This document shows, in pieces, positions 25,231-34,995 of a DNA stretch of 52,920 bases. The notes beneath the pieces were generated by a model. It was not told where the DNA came from, ran no database searches, and was given only the letters and a program-made list of their open reading frames with translations. Position 1 is the first letter of the stretch, and the number at the start of each line of letters is the position of its first letter. This DNA comes from an uncultured Pseudophaeobacter sp. (lineage in GTDB: Bacteria > Pseudomonadota > Alphaproteobacteria > Rhodobacterales > Rhodobacteraceae): assembly GCA_905479575.1 (NCBI GenBank), contig CAJQNB010000034.1, positions 1 to 52,920 on the forward strand, given 5' to 3'. A program made the position numbers and the translations under genes.

Positions 25231-26676
25231 CTACTCTGGGTCTGTGCTGTAAATCAAACGCTCATCACAGGGTGCGACCCGCAGGATATTGGTGGTGCCG
25301 GGCACATTAAAGGGCACCCCAGCAGTGACCACGATCTGATCGGTTTCATTGGCAAAGCCACCAGCGCGGGCGGCACGGGCGGCGCCAACAACAGCGCCTT
25401 TGAAACGCCCCTGTTCAGAGGTCAGCACGCAGTAGCAGCCCCAGCTCAGCGCCAGCCGCCGGGCGGTGCGTGGCAGGGGCGTTAGCGCGATAATCGGCAC
25501 GCCTGGGCGTTCGCGCGCCGTCAGCAGGGCGGTGGTGCCGCTTTGGGTAAAGCAGCAGATGGCCTTGATTTCGGTCTTTTCAGCAATCTCGCGGGCGGCA
25601 GCCACAATGGCATCCGCCACGGTGTCGCCCTTGGCAGAGCGTGAGGCGGCGATGATCTGGGCATAGGTGGGGTCTGCTTCGACCTCAACCGCGACCCGGT
25701 CCATGGTCTGCACCGCCTCGATGGGATAGCTGCCAGCCGCGGATTCCGCGCTCAGCATGATGGCATCTGTGCCTTCATAGATCGCCGTGGCGACATCCGA
25801 AACCTCTGCGCGGGTTGGCATTGGGCTGTCGATCATGCTTTCCAGCATCTGGGTCGCGACAATCACCGGCTTGGCCGCAGCACGGCATTTGCGCACCAGA
25901 CGTTTCTGGATCGGCGGCACCGCCGCCACGGGCAGCTCAACCCCCAGATCCCCGCGCGCCACCATGATGCCATCGGACGCATCGAGAATTTCACTAAACC
26001 GGTCCACCGCAGAAGGTTTCTCGATCTTGGAGAGCACCGCCGCGCGGCCATCCGCCAGCCCCTTGGCCTCGAACACATCCTTGGCCCGCTGCACAAAGGA
26101 CAGCGCCAGCCAATCCACCCCCAGACCACAGGCAAATTCCAGATCCGCCCGGTCTTTCTCCGACAGCGCTGCCACGGGCAGGACGACATCGGGCACGTTG
26201 ACGCCCTTGCGGTTGGAGATGATGCCGCCAATCACCACTTCGCAATCGGCAAAATCAGCCCCACAGCTCACAACCTTGAGACGGATCTTGCCGTCATTGA
26301 CCAAAAGATGCGCACCGGGTTCCAAAGCGGCAAAAATCTCTGGATGCGGCAGGCACACCCGCGACAGATCGCCTTCGGTGGTGTCCAGATCCATCCGGAA
26401 CCCCGCGCCGGGCACCAGGTTTTCTTCACCCTTGGCAAAGACACCAACCCGCAGTTTTGGCCCCTGAAGATCCGCCAGAATTCCGATAGAGCGGTCCAGG
26501 TCCTGTTCAACCTGGCGAATGATGGCATGTTTTTCCGCGATCTCGGCCTGGGTGCCGTGGGACATGTTCAGACGGAACACATCTGCTCCGGCCTCAAACA
26601 GCGCCCGGATGGTATCATAGGTTTCCGACGCGGGCCCGAGGGTGGCAACAATCTTTACATTGCGCGAGCGTTTCAT
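25231..26676 (-). CDS. pyk: Pyruvate kinase
   Basis: A 481-residue pyruvate kinase, catalysing phosphoenolpyruvate plus ADP to pyruvate plus ATP. Key blocks are KIVATLGPAS at the N-terminus, RLNMSHGT, LADLQGPKLRVG, the active-site stretch VLSKIEKPSAVDRFSEIL followed by GIMVARGDLGVELP, and VIVATQMLESMI. The C-terminal allosteric domain is complete. AAGGAGAAAC precedes the ATG. It is single-copy within the window and is followed by a small membrane protein. Confidence 0.97.
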   Translation of the reverse strand: MKRSRNVKIVATLGPASETYDTIRALFEAGADVFRLNMSHGTQAEIAEKHAIIRQVEQDLDRSIGILADLQGPKLRVGVFAKGEENLVPGAGFRMDLDTTEGDLSRVCLPHPEIFAALEPGAHLLVNDGKIRLKVVSCGADFADCEVVIGGIISNRKGVNVPDVVLPVAALSEKDRADLEFACGLGVDWLALSFVQRAKDVFEAKGLADGRAAVLSKIEKPSAVDRFSEILDASDGIMVARGDLGVELPVAAVPPIQKRLVRKCRAAAKPVIVATQMLESMIDSPMPTRAEVSDVATAIYEGTDAIMLSAESAAGSYPIEAVQTMDRVAVEVEADPTYAQIIAASRSAKGDTVADAIVAAAREIAEKTEIKAICCFTQSGTTALLTARERPGVPIIALTPLPRTARRLALSWGCYCVLTSEQGRFKGAVVGAARAARAGGFANETDQIVVTAGVPFNVPGTTNILRVAPCDERLIYSTDPE

Positions 26677-26829
26677 CAGGTTTCTCCTTCAGGGCATATC
26701 ATGGGCCACCGTGCGGCCATGTGACTATAGAGCAAATGTTACCGCAAACGATCTTTGGGGAGCTTATCACCCAATTCCCATTCTGCTGCAACTGCAGTAA
26801 AGCTATTCCCAACAACAGGCGACAAATCC

Positions 26830-27570
26830 ATGACATACAGCCCATTTATTACCGAAGGGGTAAACCGCCCCGGCCGCTGGCTGATCACCTGCGATCATGC
26901 CAGCAATGTGGTGCCGCCCTTTGTTGGCAACGGTGACCTCGGGCTGCCCGCGGCCGATATGCAACGTCACATCGCCTATGACCCCGGCGCGCTGGCGCTG
27001 TGTAAACTGCTGGGGGAACGCCTGAACGCCCCGGTTGTGGCCTCGAACTTTTCCCGGCTGGTGATCGACCCCAATCGGGGCGAAGATGATCCCACCCTGG
27101 TGATGCAGCTGTATGACGGGACAATCATCCCCGCCAATCGCCACGTCGATGCCGCCGAACGCGAGAGGCGCCTTGCGCGCTGCTATCGCCCCTATCATGG
27201 GGCTTTGGCCGAATTGGCCGCGCGCCGCCCTGATACCGTGCTCGTCTCGGTGCATTCCTTTACGCCGCAGCTGCGGGGGCGCGCACCGCGCCCCTGGGAG
27301 GTCGGCATCCTGCAGCCAGAGGCTGAGCGGTTCTCGCCCCATCTGATCGCAACCCTGCAGGCCCCGGGGGATCTCTGCGTCGGGATCAACGAGCCCTATA
27401 CTGGCTACCTGCCCGGTGATACAATTGACACCCATGGCACCAAGATGGGCCGCCCCAATACCTTGATTGAGCTGCGCAACGATCTGATTGCCGATGACGC
27501 CGGACAACAGCTCTGGGCCGATCGGCTGGCCACATCCCTGTCGCAGGCCCTGATCGCTTCGGGGCTGTAG
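26830..27570 (+). CDS. N-formylglutamate amidohydrolase
   Basis: A 246-residue member of the N-formylglutamate amidohydrolase family, which releases formate and glutamate in histidine breakdown or acts on related acyl-amino acids. Family blocks include WLITCDHASNVVP near the N-terminus, RLVIDPNRGEDDPTLV and VSVHSFTP; the conserved His, Asp and Glu residues fit a metal site. The start at 26830 follows AGGCGA; an earlier in-frame ATG at 26755 is poorly supported. No hut genes are nearby, so a role in histidine degradation is uncertain. It is divergent from pyk. Confidence 0.9.
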   Translation: MTYSPFITEGVNRPGRWLITCDHASNVVPPFVGNGDLGLPAADMQRHIAYDPGALALCKLLGERLNAPVVASNFSRLVIDPNRGEDDPTLVMQLYDGTIIPANRHVDAAERERRLARCYRPYHGALAELAARRPDTVLVSVHSFTPQLRGRAPRPWEVGILQPEAERFSPHLIATLQAPGDLCVGINEPYTGYLPGDTIDTHGTKMGRPNTLIELRNDLIADDAGQQLWADRLATSLSQALIASGL

Positions 27571-27661
27571 GGCGCTTTCACCGCATTGTGTGGCGACGTT
27601 GTGCCCTTTGGGCGGGGTTGCTAGAACATCACAGAACGCCAGCACAAATCAGGAGCCCCCA

Positions 27662-28000
27662 ATGGATAAGCAGATCGACCCACAGATCGACCCACAGACC
27701 GAGATCGAACTCCAGGCCGCCGCCTTTCGCCGCCTGCAAAAGCACCTGATGGAAGACCGTACCGATGTTCAGAACATCGACATGATGAACCTGACAGGGT
27801 TTTGTCGCAATTGCCTCAGCCGCTGGTATCAGGAAGCCGCCAATGAGCGCGGCATCGAAATGGACAAAGCACAAGCCCGCGAGATCTACTACGGCATGAC
27901 CATGGATGAGTGGAAAACCAACTACCAGACCGAAGCCAGCCCGGAAAAACAGGCCGAATTTCAAACCGCCTTCAAAGAAAACGTGACTGATAAGAGCTAG
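27662..28000 (+). CDS. DUF1244 domain protein
   Basis: A 112-residue cytoplasmic protein of the DUF1244 family, widespread in alpha- and gammaproteobacteria. The hallmark GFCRNCLSRWYQEAANERGIE and the later YGMTMDEWKTNYQ are present. A DPQIDPQ repeat marks the variable N-terminus. The two cysteines in CRNC could bind metal or form a disulphide (inference). CAGGAG precedes the start. It follows the formylglutamate amidohydrolase gene with a 91-bp gap. Function is unknown. Confidence 0.9.
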   Translation: MDKQIDPQIDPQTEIELQAAAFRRLQKHLMEDRTDVQNIDMMNLTGFCRNCLSRWYQEAANERGIEMDKAQAREIYYGMTMDEWKTNYQTEASPEKQAEFQTAFKENVTDKS

Positions 28001-28133
28001 GGGAAGCCCCCCTCCCTCTCTGCACCAATAGACTGGCGCGGTCGCACACAGGTGCTGTGCGGCCAGAGAGATGTAAACGGGCTGCGGCGGGGCCTAGGGT
28101 ATCGGCACATATCGCTCGCCCCGGAGAATAACT

Positions 28134-28940
28134 ATGGTCCAGTCTGCCGCCAGAATGCCCGCCTATTTCATCTCTCACGGTGGGGGCCCCTGGCCCTGGC
28201 TGCCCGATTGGCGGGCCGAGTTTGCGCCTTTGGAAGCCTCCCTCGCGCAAATGCCTGCCCAGTTGCCGCAGCGCCCCAAGGCGGTTCTGATGATCTCTGG
28301 CCATTGGGAAAGTGATTGTTTTGCAGTCATGTCGGCAGCCAAGCCGCCGATGGTTTATGACTATTCCGGCTTCCCGGCTGAAACCTATGACATCACATAC
28401 CCTGCCTCCGGCGCCCCAGATCTCGCCAGGCGCGTCGCAGATCTGATCGAACAGGCGGGGCTGCCCAGCAGATTGGACCCAGAGATGGGGTTTGACCATG
28501 GCTGTTTTGTGCCCATGGCCGTCATGTACCCAGAGGCCGACATCCCCCTGTTTCAGGTCTCCCTGCGCCATGGCTATGACCCGGACCAGCATTTCAGGTT
28601 GGGCCGCGCCCTGGCGCCGCTGCGCGACGCAGGTGTTCTGATCGTGGGTTCCGGGCTCAGCTACCACAACCTCGGCCTTTTTGGTCCTGCAGCCAAACAG
28701 CCGTCGCAACAGTTCGATGCCTGGCTCGACGCGTCTTTGGCCCTGCCGCAACCAGCGCGCACAGCGGCGTTGCTGAACTGGGAACAAGCGCCCGCCGCCC
28801 GCACCTGTCATGCAAAGGAAGATCACTTTGCGCCAATCTTTGCCGCACTGGGTGCCGCCGAAGATGAGACCGCGACGCGGATCTACCACCAAACTGGTAT
28901 TTTTGGCGGCGTGACGGCCTCTGGCTATCGCTTTGGTTAG
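28134..28940 (+). CDS. LigB-type dioxygenase (DODA/YgiD-like)
   Basis: A 268-residue class III extradiol ring-cleavage enzyme family protein related to 4,5-DOPA dioxygenase. Metal ligands are readable in PAYFISHGGGPW (His), ISGHWES (His) and GFDHGCFVPM (His), with the catalytic His in GLSYHNLG. GGAGAATAAC precedes the ATG; a second ATG seven codons in is possible. Many proteins of this family have unknown substrates and some act on nonphenolic rings, so the reaction is uncertain. It is a probable single gene. Confidence 0.88.
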   Translation: MVQSAARMPAYFISHGGGPWPWLPDWRAEFAPLEASLAQMPAQLPQRPKAVLMISGHWESDCFAVMSAAKPPMVYDYSGFPAETYDITYPASGAPDLARRVADLIEQAGLPSRLDPEMGFDHGCFVPMAVMYPEADIPLFQVSLRHGYDPDQHFRLGRALAPLRDAGVLIVGSGLSYHNLGLFGPAAKQPSQQFDAWLDASLALPQPARTAALLNWEQAPAARTCHAKEDHFAPIFAALGAAEDETATRIYHQTGIFGGVTASGYRFG

Positions 28941-29105
28941 GGGCGCGCGGCGCAGCCCCCGGTGAAAATCGCCCCAGTGACTCTGGTCATATCTTATGGT
29001 CGAATAAATGTGACCCTGCATGACGCGGCCGCAGCCCTGCCAGCAACTGACACGGCATAGGGCCCGCCCTGAGCTCCAGAAGACCAAGAAACGGACCCAT
29101 CCCAG

Positions 29106-30506
29106 ATGACCCGCAATGACGCCCTGACCCAAGCAACCGAGTATTTTGAAAGCGGGCGCCTTCAGTCCGACCTGGCTGCACTGGTGGCCTATCGCAGTGA
29201 AAGCCAGAACCCCGATCAGGCTCCGGTGCTGCAGCAGTATCTGCAAGAGGCCATGCAACCCCGGCTCGAGGCGATGGGCTTTGCCTGTTCGATCCACGAA
29301 AACCCACATTCACAGATGCACGCAGGCCCCTTTTTGCTGGGCACACGGATCGAAGATCCGGCCCTGCCAACGGTGCTGACCTATGGCCATGGCGATGTGA
29401 TCTGGGGGCAGGACAGCGAATGGCGTGACGGGCTCACTCCGTTTGAGCTGATTGAAGTGGAGGACCGTCTGTATGGCCGCGGCGCGGCGGACAACAAGGT
29501 GCAGCATTTGATCAATATCGCGGCGCTTGAATCTGTGCTGGCCGTGCGCGGCACGCTTGGCTTCAACGTCAAAATCGTTCTGGAAATGGGCGAAGAAATT
29601 GGCTCACCCGGCCTGGCAGACATGATGGACAGGCACCGCGACACCCTGGCGGCGGATGTTTTGATCGCCTCTGACGGACCACGGCTCAGCGCCGAAACTC
29701 CCACGATGTTCATGGGGTCACGTGGTGGGCTGGGCTTTGATCTGGTGGTGGATCTGCGCAAAAGCGCGCATCACTCGGGCAATTGGGGTGGGCTGCTGGC
29801 CGACCCCGCGATCATTCTGGCCCAGGCCTTGGCCAGTATCACAGATGCACGCGGCCAGCTGCAAATTCCCGAATGGCGCCCCACCAGCCTGACCCCAAAA
29901 ATACGCGCGGCGTTGCGGGATTTGCCCGTGGGCACCGACGGAGGATCCACAGTCGACAGCGATTGGGGCGAAAAAAGCCTCACCCCTGCAGAACGCGCCT
30001 ATGGCTGGAACAGTTTTACGATCCTGGCAATGAAAGCGGGGCTCCCCGAAGCCCCGGTCAACGCCATCGCCCCAATGGCCTGGGCCCGGTGCCAGTTGCG
30101 CTATGTGGTTGGCACCGACATTGAACAGACGTTGCCGGCCCTGCGCCGCCACCTGGACGCAAAAGGCTTCGACAAGGTCCAGATCAAACCTTTGGACGAA
30201 GCTGTGTTCGCCGCCACCCGACTAGATCCCGACCATCCTTGGGTGACCTATGTGCAGGCCTCTCTGCAGCAGACAACGGGCAAGCCCCCCCATGTTCTGC
30301 CCAACCTGGCCGGATCCCTGCCCAATGACTGCTTTGCCGAGGTGCTGGGCCTGCCGACCATCTGGATCCCGCACAGCTATCTGGGGTGCAATCAACACGC
30401 CCCGGATGAGCACGTCCTGAAATCGGTGTGCCGAGAAGCCATGCAGGTTATGGCAGGCCTGTTCTGGGATATCGGGATCCACGCCCCTGGGGGCGCAACG
30501 ACTTAG
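29106..30506 (+). CDS. M20 family metallopeptidase
   Basis: A 466-residue M20 (ArgE/DapE/CPG2-like) zinc peptidase or amidohydrolase, with no signal peptide. Metal ligands and catalytic residues are in [10 protein letters not shown] (His, Asp), [12 protein letters not shown] (bridging Asp), [11 protein letters not shown] (catalytic Glu pair) and the C-terminal [17 protein letters not shown] (His). The dimerisation lid domain lies between about 200 and 330. The length and motifs fit dipeptidase-like M20 members. The substrate is unknown. It is separated from the dioxygenase gene by 165 bp. Confidence 0.93.
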   Translation: MTRNDALTQATEYFESGRLQSDLAALVAYRSESQNPDQAPVLQQYLQEAMQPRLEAMGFACSIHENPHSQMHAGPFLLGTRIEDPALPTVLTYGHGDVIWGQDSEWRDGLTPFELIEVEDRLYGRGAADNKVQHLINIAALESVLAVRGTLGFNVKIVLEMGEEIGSPGLADMMDRHRDTLAADVLIASDGPRLSAETPTMFMGSRGGLGFDLVVDLRKSAHHSGNWGGLLADPAIILAQALASITDARGQLQIPEWRPTSLTPKIRAALRDLPVGTDGGSTVDSDWGEKSLTPAERAYGWNSFTILAMKAGLPEAPVNAIAPMAWARCQLRYVVGTDIEQTLPALRRHLDAKGFDKVQIKPLDEAVFAATRLDPDHPWVTYVQASLQQTTGKPPHVLPNLAGSLPNDCFAEVLGLPTIWIPHSYLGCNQHAPDEHVLKSVCREAMQVMAGLFWDIGIHAPGGATT

Positions 30507-30662
30507 CAGGTGATGCAGGCCCCTATACCCAGGCTGCGCAGCTGGGAGCGCAGACCTGCGCACCCAGGGATCCTGACAGCCCTAGAATTTTGAAAGCGCC
30601 GAAACAACCCGGTGGTCAGCTGACAAAGCCTCCCCTCCGTTTTACCGCGTAAAGCCTAAGCA

Positions 30663-33600
30663 TCAGGAGCTTGGCGGCTGTTTCAAGCCTGTTGTCACCG
30701 CCTTGAAAACCGCCGCCAGCAAGTCACGGCGCTGGACCGGTTTCATCAGGCGTATGTCCTCGGAGCGCAGACCATTGCCATGAATCGTTGACTCACTGGC
30801 ATACCCAGACATGAAGACAACAGGGAGCTCTGGCGCGAGCTCTCTCAGACGTCGGCTCAGTGTCGTCCCCTGCAGCTTGCCAGGCATCACGATATCCGTC
30901 AGCAGCATGTCAAATCCGTCTGGGTCACGTGTAAAGATCTCCAAGGCCTGATCCCCTGATGCGGCCTCAACAACCTCGTAGCCCGCCTTTTCAAGAACGG
31001 TTACCAAGATCGCCAGCACTTCAGCCTCATCTTCAACCGCAAGAATTCGGCCACTTTGGGTATGATCCGCTTCGCTGCGCTCAATTGGGGGCGCGACAAT
31101 GGCGTCAGGCTCATCTGCACTTACCGGGAAATACAGCTTGAAAGTTGTTCCGACATCGGGCTCGGAATACACTTGGACTGTGCCCCCTGATTGCTGCATG
31201 AAGCCTTCGACCATCGACAGCCCAAGCCCAGATCCAGCCCCCGGCGCCTTGGTTGAATAGAAGGGATCAAAAACATGCTGAACTGTGTCTTCTGACATGC
31301 CATGCCCGGTATCCGACACCGCCAACATGACATAGCGACCCGGCTCCAATTCCGCCAAGCGGCTGTCTACATAGGTTTGGTCAATGCGCATATTGGCTGT
31401 TTCGATCGTCAAACTACCCCCTTCGGGCATCGCATCCCGGGCATTCACAATCAAATTCAACAAGGCGCTTTCCGTTGAGCTTGGATCCGCTGTGATCTTC
31501 CACAATCCAGCCAAAAGCGTGGTTTCGACTGAAATGCGTGCTGACAAGGTGCGCCCGATCCAATTGCGCGCGTCACTCACCAAACGGTTGAGATCAATGA
31601 TTTCGGGTTCCAGTCTGGCCTTGCGGGCAAAGGCCAGCATATTGCCGGTCAGATCCGCCCCGCGTTTTGTAGCGTTGATACTGCCGGTGATCAGCTGCCG
31701 GTGCTCTTCTTGTTCAATGTCATCCAGCAACAGTTCAAGATTGCCCATGATCACCGCAAGCAAGTTGTTAAAGTCATGGGCCACCCCACCGGTCATTTGA
31801 CCAATGGCCTCGTTCTTTTGCGCACGGCTAGAGACCTCGCGTTCGTGTTCAAACCGGTGCTGCGCCTCGATCTCTCGTGTCACATCCAAGAAGAACGCTT
31901 CGACGACTTTTGCGCCATCGCTTTTACTGCGGGGTTGACTGCCAAAGAAATCCAGCCAGCGGGTCACTCCGCTTCGAGAGGTGATCTTGTACCGATGCTG
32001 GAATTGCGCACCTGTCTCGAGCGCCTGACGTCTGAGCTCTCTAAATTGTGCCAGGTCGTCGGGATCATGGGCACGGCTCAAAATGCCAGGGTCCGCCAGG
32101 ATTTCCTCGGCGCTGGCCTCCCAGATCGCCTCGCACTTCGGGCTGACATAGGTGATCTTCGCCTGCCCCTCTGCGGAATACTCACTTTGGATAACGGCAC
32201 CGGGCAAATTACGAATGATCAGGTCCAGCCGCTCTTCGGCAGCCCGTTGCATCATTTCAGCTTCGTGTCGGTCTGAAATATTTCGAACGACAAAAATCGT
32301 CTCCTTCCTATCGGAAACCGGGCAGACCCGAGCCTCGAAATGTTGGGTCTTTCCAGCGACGCCCAAAGTGTACTCCCAGGCCGGAACCCCGCCGGTTTCA
32401 ACAACCTTCAGACGGATTTCTTCAAATTTCGCCCCAAGATCCGCGGGCAGAATATCAATGAACTTACTGCCCAGAAACGTTTCAGGCGACAAATAGAGAT
32501 CGGCCTCGTTATAGGCCCGGTAGTCGAGTATTTCCCCTTCGGGCCCAACGCGGAAATATGTATCAGGCAAGGCCTCCAGCAGCGCGGACATCGTTTCAAC
32601 CCGGTGCTGCCTATCGGCTTCTGCCTCTTGGCGTTCGTTTGAAATGCCCCGGATACTTTGGGTCAGGGCATCTATTTCAGTCACCGACGACGCGCTGAGC
32701 GGCGGCGCGGCAGAGTCAGATCCACCCTGGCGATCCACCAGGCGAACTACCTCTCGATGGAGGGCATTAAAGGGTTTGTAGACAGTGCGCTCCATCACCC
32801 TGGCGGCAAGCCTCCAAAGCAAGACGACCACGGCAGTTATCAGGGCCAAATGGAGCAAAATGCGGTTGCGGGCCCCCTGCAACGCCTCATCACCTGCAAG
32901 CCCCAAGCTGAGAAACAGCTTTTGATCGCCCCCTCCATCGTAGAAAACGCGATGAGAATAGACACGACGAACGCCGTCCCCGGCATCAAAGGTTTCAGCC
33001 GTTTCGGTCCTTTGCCAGTCTTTGCCCCCGCCAAAGTTTTTGGCGGCTCGGCCGTGCAGGTCCTCCTGTTTGGGAAAGGTGGCAACCATTTGATTATGAG
33101 AATCAATAATGTAGGCCACGGAATTTTCTGGCAAACTCTCCTCTGCCAGCCTGTCGCTCCACCAGTCCAAAGCCACAAAGGCAATGAGCACCCCGGCAAT
33201 GTCACCCGTGTCTTTTGTTCGAACCGGGTAGGAAAAGCCAATGCTCGCCTGTTGCAGACCCCTATCAAACATATATGTCCCGGCGTTAAAGCCTCCCTCT
33301 TGCATTGTGTTTTGGAAATAGCCCTGATCGCCGAGATCAACAGGCTCGGCACCTGCTGCCCCGGCACAGACCATTTCACCCGATGCATCTGACACCCCAA
33401 GGTTCAGGTAATTCGGAACAAGAGGCAGCACCCCTGCTAAAAACGCCCCGCATTCTGGCGATCCGGGATCTTGCAGCGCAGGCGCCTGTGCAAGCTCAAT
33501 CAAAAACGCACGGGTTTCATCTATTCGCCGCGCCTGCGCCCGCTCTATCCGCGCGGTGATCGCATCTGTTTTTGCAGCTCGTTCTTCCAGGAGCCTAGCG

Positions 33601-33752
33601 CGTTCCATAACCCCCATTTGGATCATGATGGCAATCGCCGGCACGGCAATGATCAACAAGAGAATTTCCAACCGAAACCGAAGGGACTTAACGATTTCAG
33701 AGCCTTTCACAGCTGCTTTGATTGGCACATCTTCTAGTGGCTGATCATTCAT
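30663..33752 (-). CDS. Hybrid sensor histidine kinase with receiver domain
   Basis: A 1029-residue inner-membrane hybrid kinase. A first membrane helix lies at about 27-48, followed by a periplasmic double-Cache-like sensor domain to about 295 and a second helix at about 298-318. Two PAS domains follow (~390-500 and ~510-630). HisKA carries the phospho-acceptor His659 in GGVAHDFNNLLAVI. The ATPase has N-box NLIVNARDAMPEGG (767-780), DTGHGMS and SGLGLSMVEG. The C-terminal receiver (~902-1020) has phospho-acceptor Asp953 in LLTDIVMPG and Lys1004. No separate response regulator or output gene is adjacent, so its target is unknown. Confidence 0.95.
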   Translation of the reverse strand: MNDQPLEDVPIKAAVKGSEIVKSLRFRLEILLLIIAVPAIAIMIQMGVMERARLLEERAAKTDAITARIERAQARRIDETRAFLIELAQAPALQDPGSPECGAFLAGVLPLVPNYLNLGVSDASGEMVCAGAAGAEPVDLGDQGYFQNTMQEGGFNAGTYMFDRGLQQASIGFSYPVRTKDTGDIAGVLIAFVALDWWSDRLAEESLPENSVAYIIDSHNQMVATFPKQEDLHGRAAKNFGGGKDWQRTETAETFDAGDGVRRVYSHRVFYDGGGDQKLFLSLGLAGDEALQGARNRILLHLALITAVVVLLWRLAARVMERTVYKPFNALHREVVRLVDRQGGSDSAAPPLSASSVTEIDALTQSIRGISNERQEAEADRQHRVETMSALLEALPDTYFRVGPEGEILDYRAYNEADLYLSPETFLGSKFIDILPADLGAKFEEIRLKVVETGGVPAWEYTLGVAGKTQHFEARVCPVSDRKETIFVVRNISDRHEAEMMQRAAEERLDLIIRNLPGAVIQSEYSAEGQAKITYVSPKCEAIWEASAEEILADPGILSRAHDPDDLAQFRELRRQALETGAQFQHRYKITSRSGVTRWLDFFGSQPRSKSDGAKVVEAFFLDVTREIEAQHRFEHEREVSSRAQKNEAIGQMTGGVAHDFNNLLAVIMGNLELLLDDIEQEEHRQLITGSINATKRGADLTGNMLAFARKARLEPEIIDLNRLVSDARNWIGRTLSARISVETTLLAGLWKITADPSSTESALLNLIVNARDAMPEGGSLTIETANMRIDQTYVDSRLAELEPGRYVMLAVSDTGHGMSEDTVQHVFDPFYSTKAPGAGSGLGLSMVEGFMQQSGGTVQVYSEPDVGTTFKLYFPVSADEPDAIVAPPIERSEADHTQSGRILAVEDEAEVLAILVTVLEKAGYEVVEAASGDQALEIFTRDPDGFDMLLTDIVMPGKLQGTTLSRRLRELAPELPVVFMSGYASESTIHGNGLRSEDIRLMKPVQRRDLLAAVFKAVTTGLKQPPSS

Positions 33753-34017
33753 TTACTTTCTCAACATGGCGGGAAGCGCAGGATATTTTATGAAATCCGC
33801 ACAGCTGCTAAATACCTTTCAGCAGCGGTTCACCCTCGACATGAAACTTTTATCTTTGCCAGACGGGGCTTTAGACAAAAACAGGGGGTGAGGCAGGCTT
33901 TCTAAAAACAGTAAGCCGCCAGCGGACAATGATGCAAGGACAATCCGTGCCCCCAAAAGCTGGCGCATCCGCCGAATGTGATCTGCCCCAGCCCACAAAC
34001 ACCAATGCACCAGCAGG
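33753..34017. other. Noncoding spacer upstream of the hybrid kinase
   Basis: No gene is seen here. It contains the kinase promoter on the minus strand; GAGAAAG just before its ATG is a usable ribosome-binding site. A minus-strand open frame here runs through the transaminase terminator and is not believed. Confidence 0.5.
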
Positions 34018-34055
34018 GCAAAAACAAGGCCCCCGCCAAGCGTTGGCAGGGGCCT
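34018..34055 (-). terminator. Terminator of the D-amino acid transaminase unit
   Basis: On the minus strand AGGCCCCTGCCAA pairs with TTGGCGGGGGCCT around a 3-base loop (34027-34055, one mismatch), followed by TGTTTTT. It lies about 70 bp after the transaminase stop. Confidence 0.85.
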
Positions 34056-34121
34056 GTTCAAAAATACAAAATTCACTGCCCGTCGGCGCGGGATCTCTAA
34101 AGGAGCGTCAGCTCTTCAGAT

Positions 34122-34985
34122 TTAGATCGCCGCCTTCAGGCTTTCATCCAGGTAGATCTCCCGCAGACGCTTGGCAATCGGCCCGGGCGTGCCATCCCCC
34201 AGCGCCACACCGTCGATTTCAACCACTGGCATCACAAAGGCGCTGGCAGAGGTGGTGAAAGCCTCATCCGCCTCTTTCGCCTCGTCAATGGTGAACAGAC
34301 GCTCTTCCACTTCCATCTGCGCCTCAGCCGCCATGCGCAGAACCGCCTTGCGGGTGATGCCATGCAGGATATCGGTGCTCAGCGGGCGGGTCACGATTTT
34401 GCCATTCTTGACAAAGTAGGCGTTGTTCGAGGTGCCTTCGGTGACATAGCCGTCCTCGACCAGCCAGGCGTCATCCGCGCCGGCTTTCTTGGCCATCATC
34501 TTGCCCATCGATGGGTACAGCAGCTGCACGGTCTTGATGTCGCGACGGCCCCAGCGGATGTCCTCAATCGAAATGATCTTGGCGCCTTTCTTGGCAGCCG
34601 GGTTGTCCGCCAGACCGGGCTTGTTCTGGGTGAACAAAACGATGGTTGGTTTTGTCGTCTCGGGGTCGGGAAAAACAAAATCGCGGTCGCCATCAGATCC
34701 ACGGGTGATCTGCAGATAGACCATCCCCTCAACGATGCCGTTGCGGGCAACCAGCTCCCGGTGAATCTCCAGCAGCTCATCCTTGGTACAGGCCGCAGCC
34801 ATGTCCAGCTCGTTGAGCGACCGCTCCAGCCGCGCAGCGTGGCCTTCAAAATCGATCAGCTTGCCATCCAGAACGGATGTCACCTCATAGACGCCATCGG
34901 CCATCAGAAATCCGCGGTCAAAGATCGAAACGGTTGCTTCGGTCTCGGGCAGGTATTCGCCATTCACATAAACAGTACGGGTCAT
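34122..34985 (-). CDS. dat: D-amino acid transaminase (class IV, PLP)
   Basis: A 287-residue fold-type IV aminotransferase that moves amino groups between D-amino acids and 2-oxo acids. It starts RTVYVNGEYLPETEATVSIFDRGFLMADGVYE, as D-amino acid transaminases do. The PLP lysine lies in DIKTVQLLYPSM; the cofactor phosphate region includes VTEGTSNNAYFV. The start at 34985 is set by GAGGAG upstream. It lies 10 bp after dgcA, so the two are co-transcribed. Branched-chain transaminase or aminodeoxychorismate lyase are alternatives within the fold, but the neighbours favour D-amino acid metabolism. Confidence 0.88.
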   Translation of the reverse strand: MTRTVYVNGEYLPETEATVSIFDRGFLMADGVYEVTSVLDGKLIDFEGHAARLERSLNELDMAAACTKDELLEIHRELVARNGIVEGMVYLQITRGSDGDRDFVFPDPETTKPTIVLFTQNKPGLADNPAAKKGAKIISIEDIRWGRRDIKTVQLLYPSMGKMMAKKAGADDAWLVEDGYVTEGTSNNAYFVKNGKIVTRPLSTDILHGITRKAVLRMAAEAQMEVEERLFTIDEAKEADEAFTTSASAFVMPVVEIDGVALGDGTPGPIAKRLREIYLDESLKAAI

Positions 34986-34995
34986 CGTGGTCTCC

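Noticed and set aside
33819..34076. An 85-codon minus-strand frame with a hydrophobic stretch upstream of the hybrid kinase
   Set aside because: It overlaps the transaminase terminator hairpin (34018-34055) and starts right after it, so it is unlikely to be transcribed or translated.
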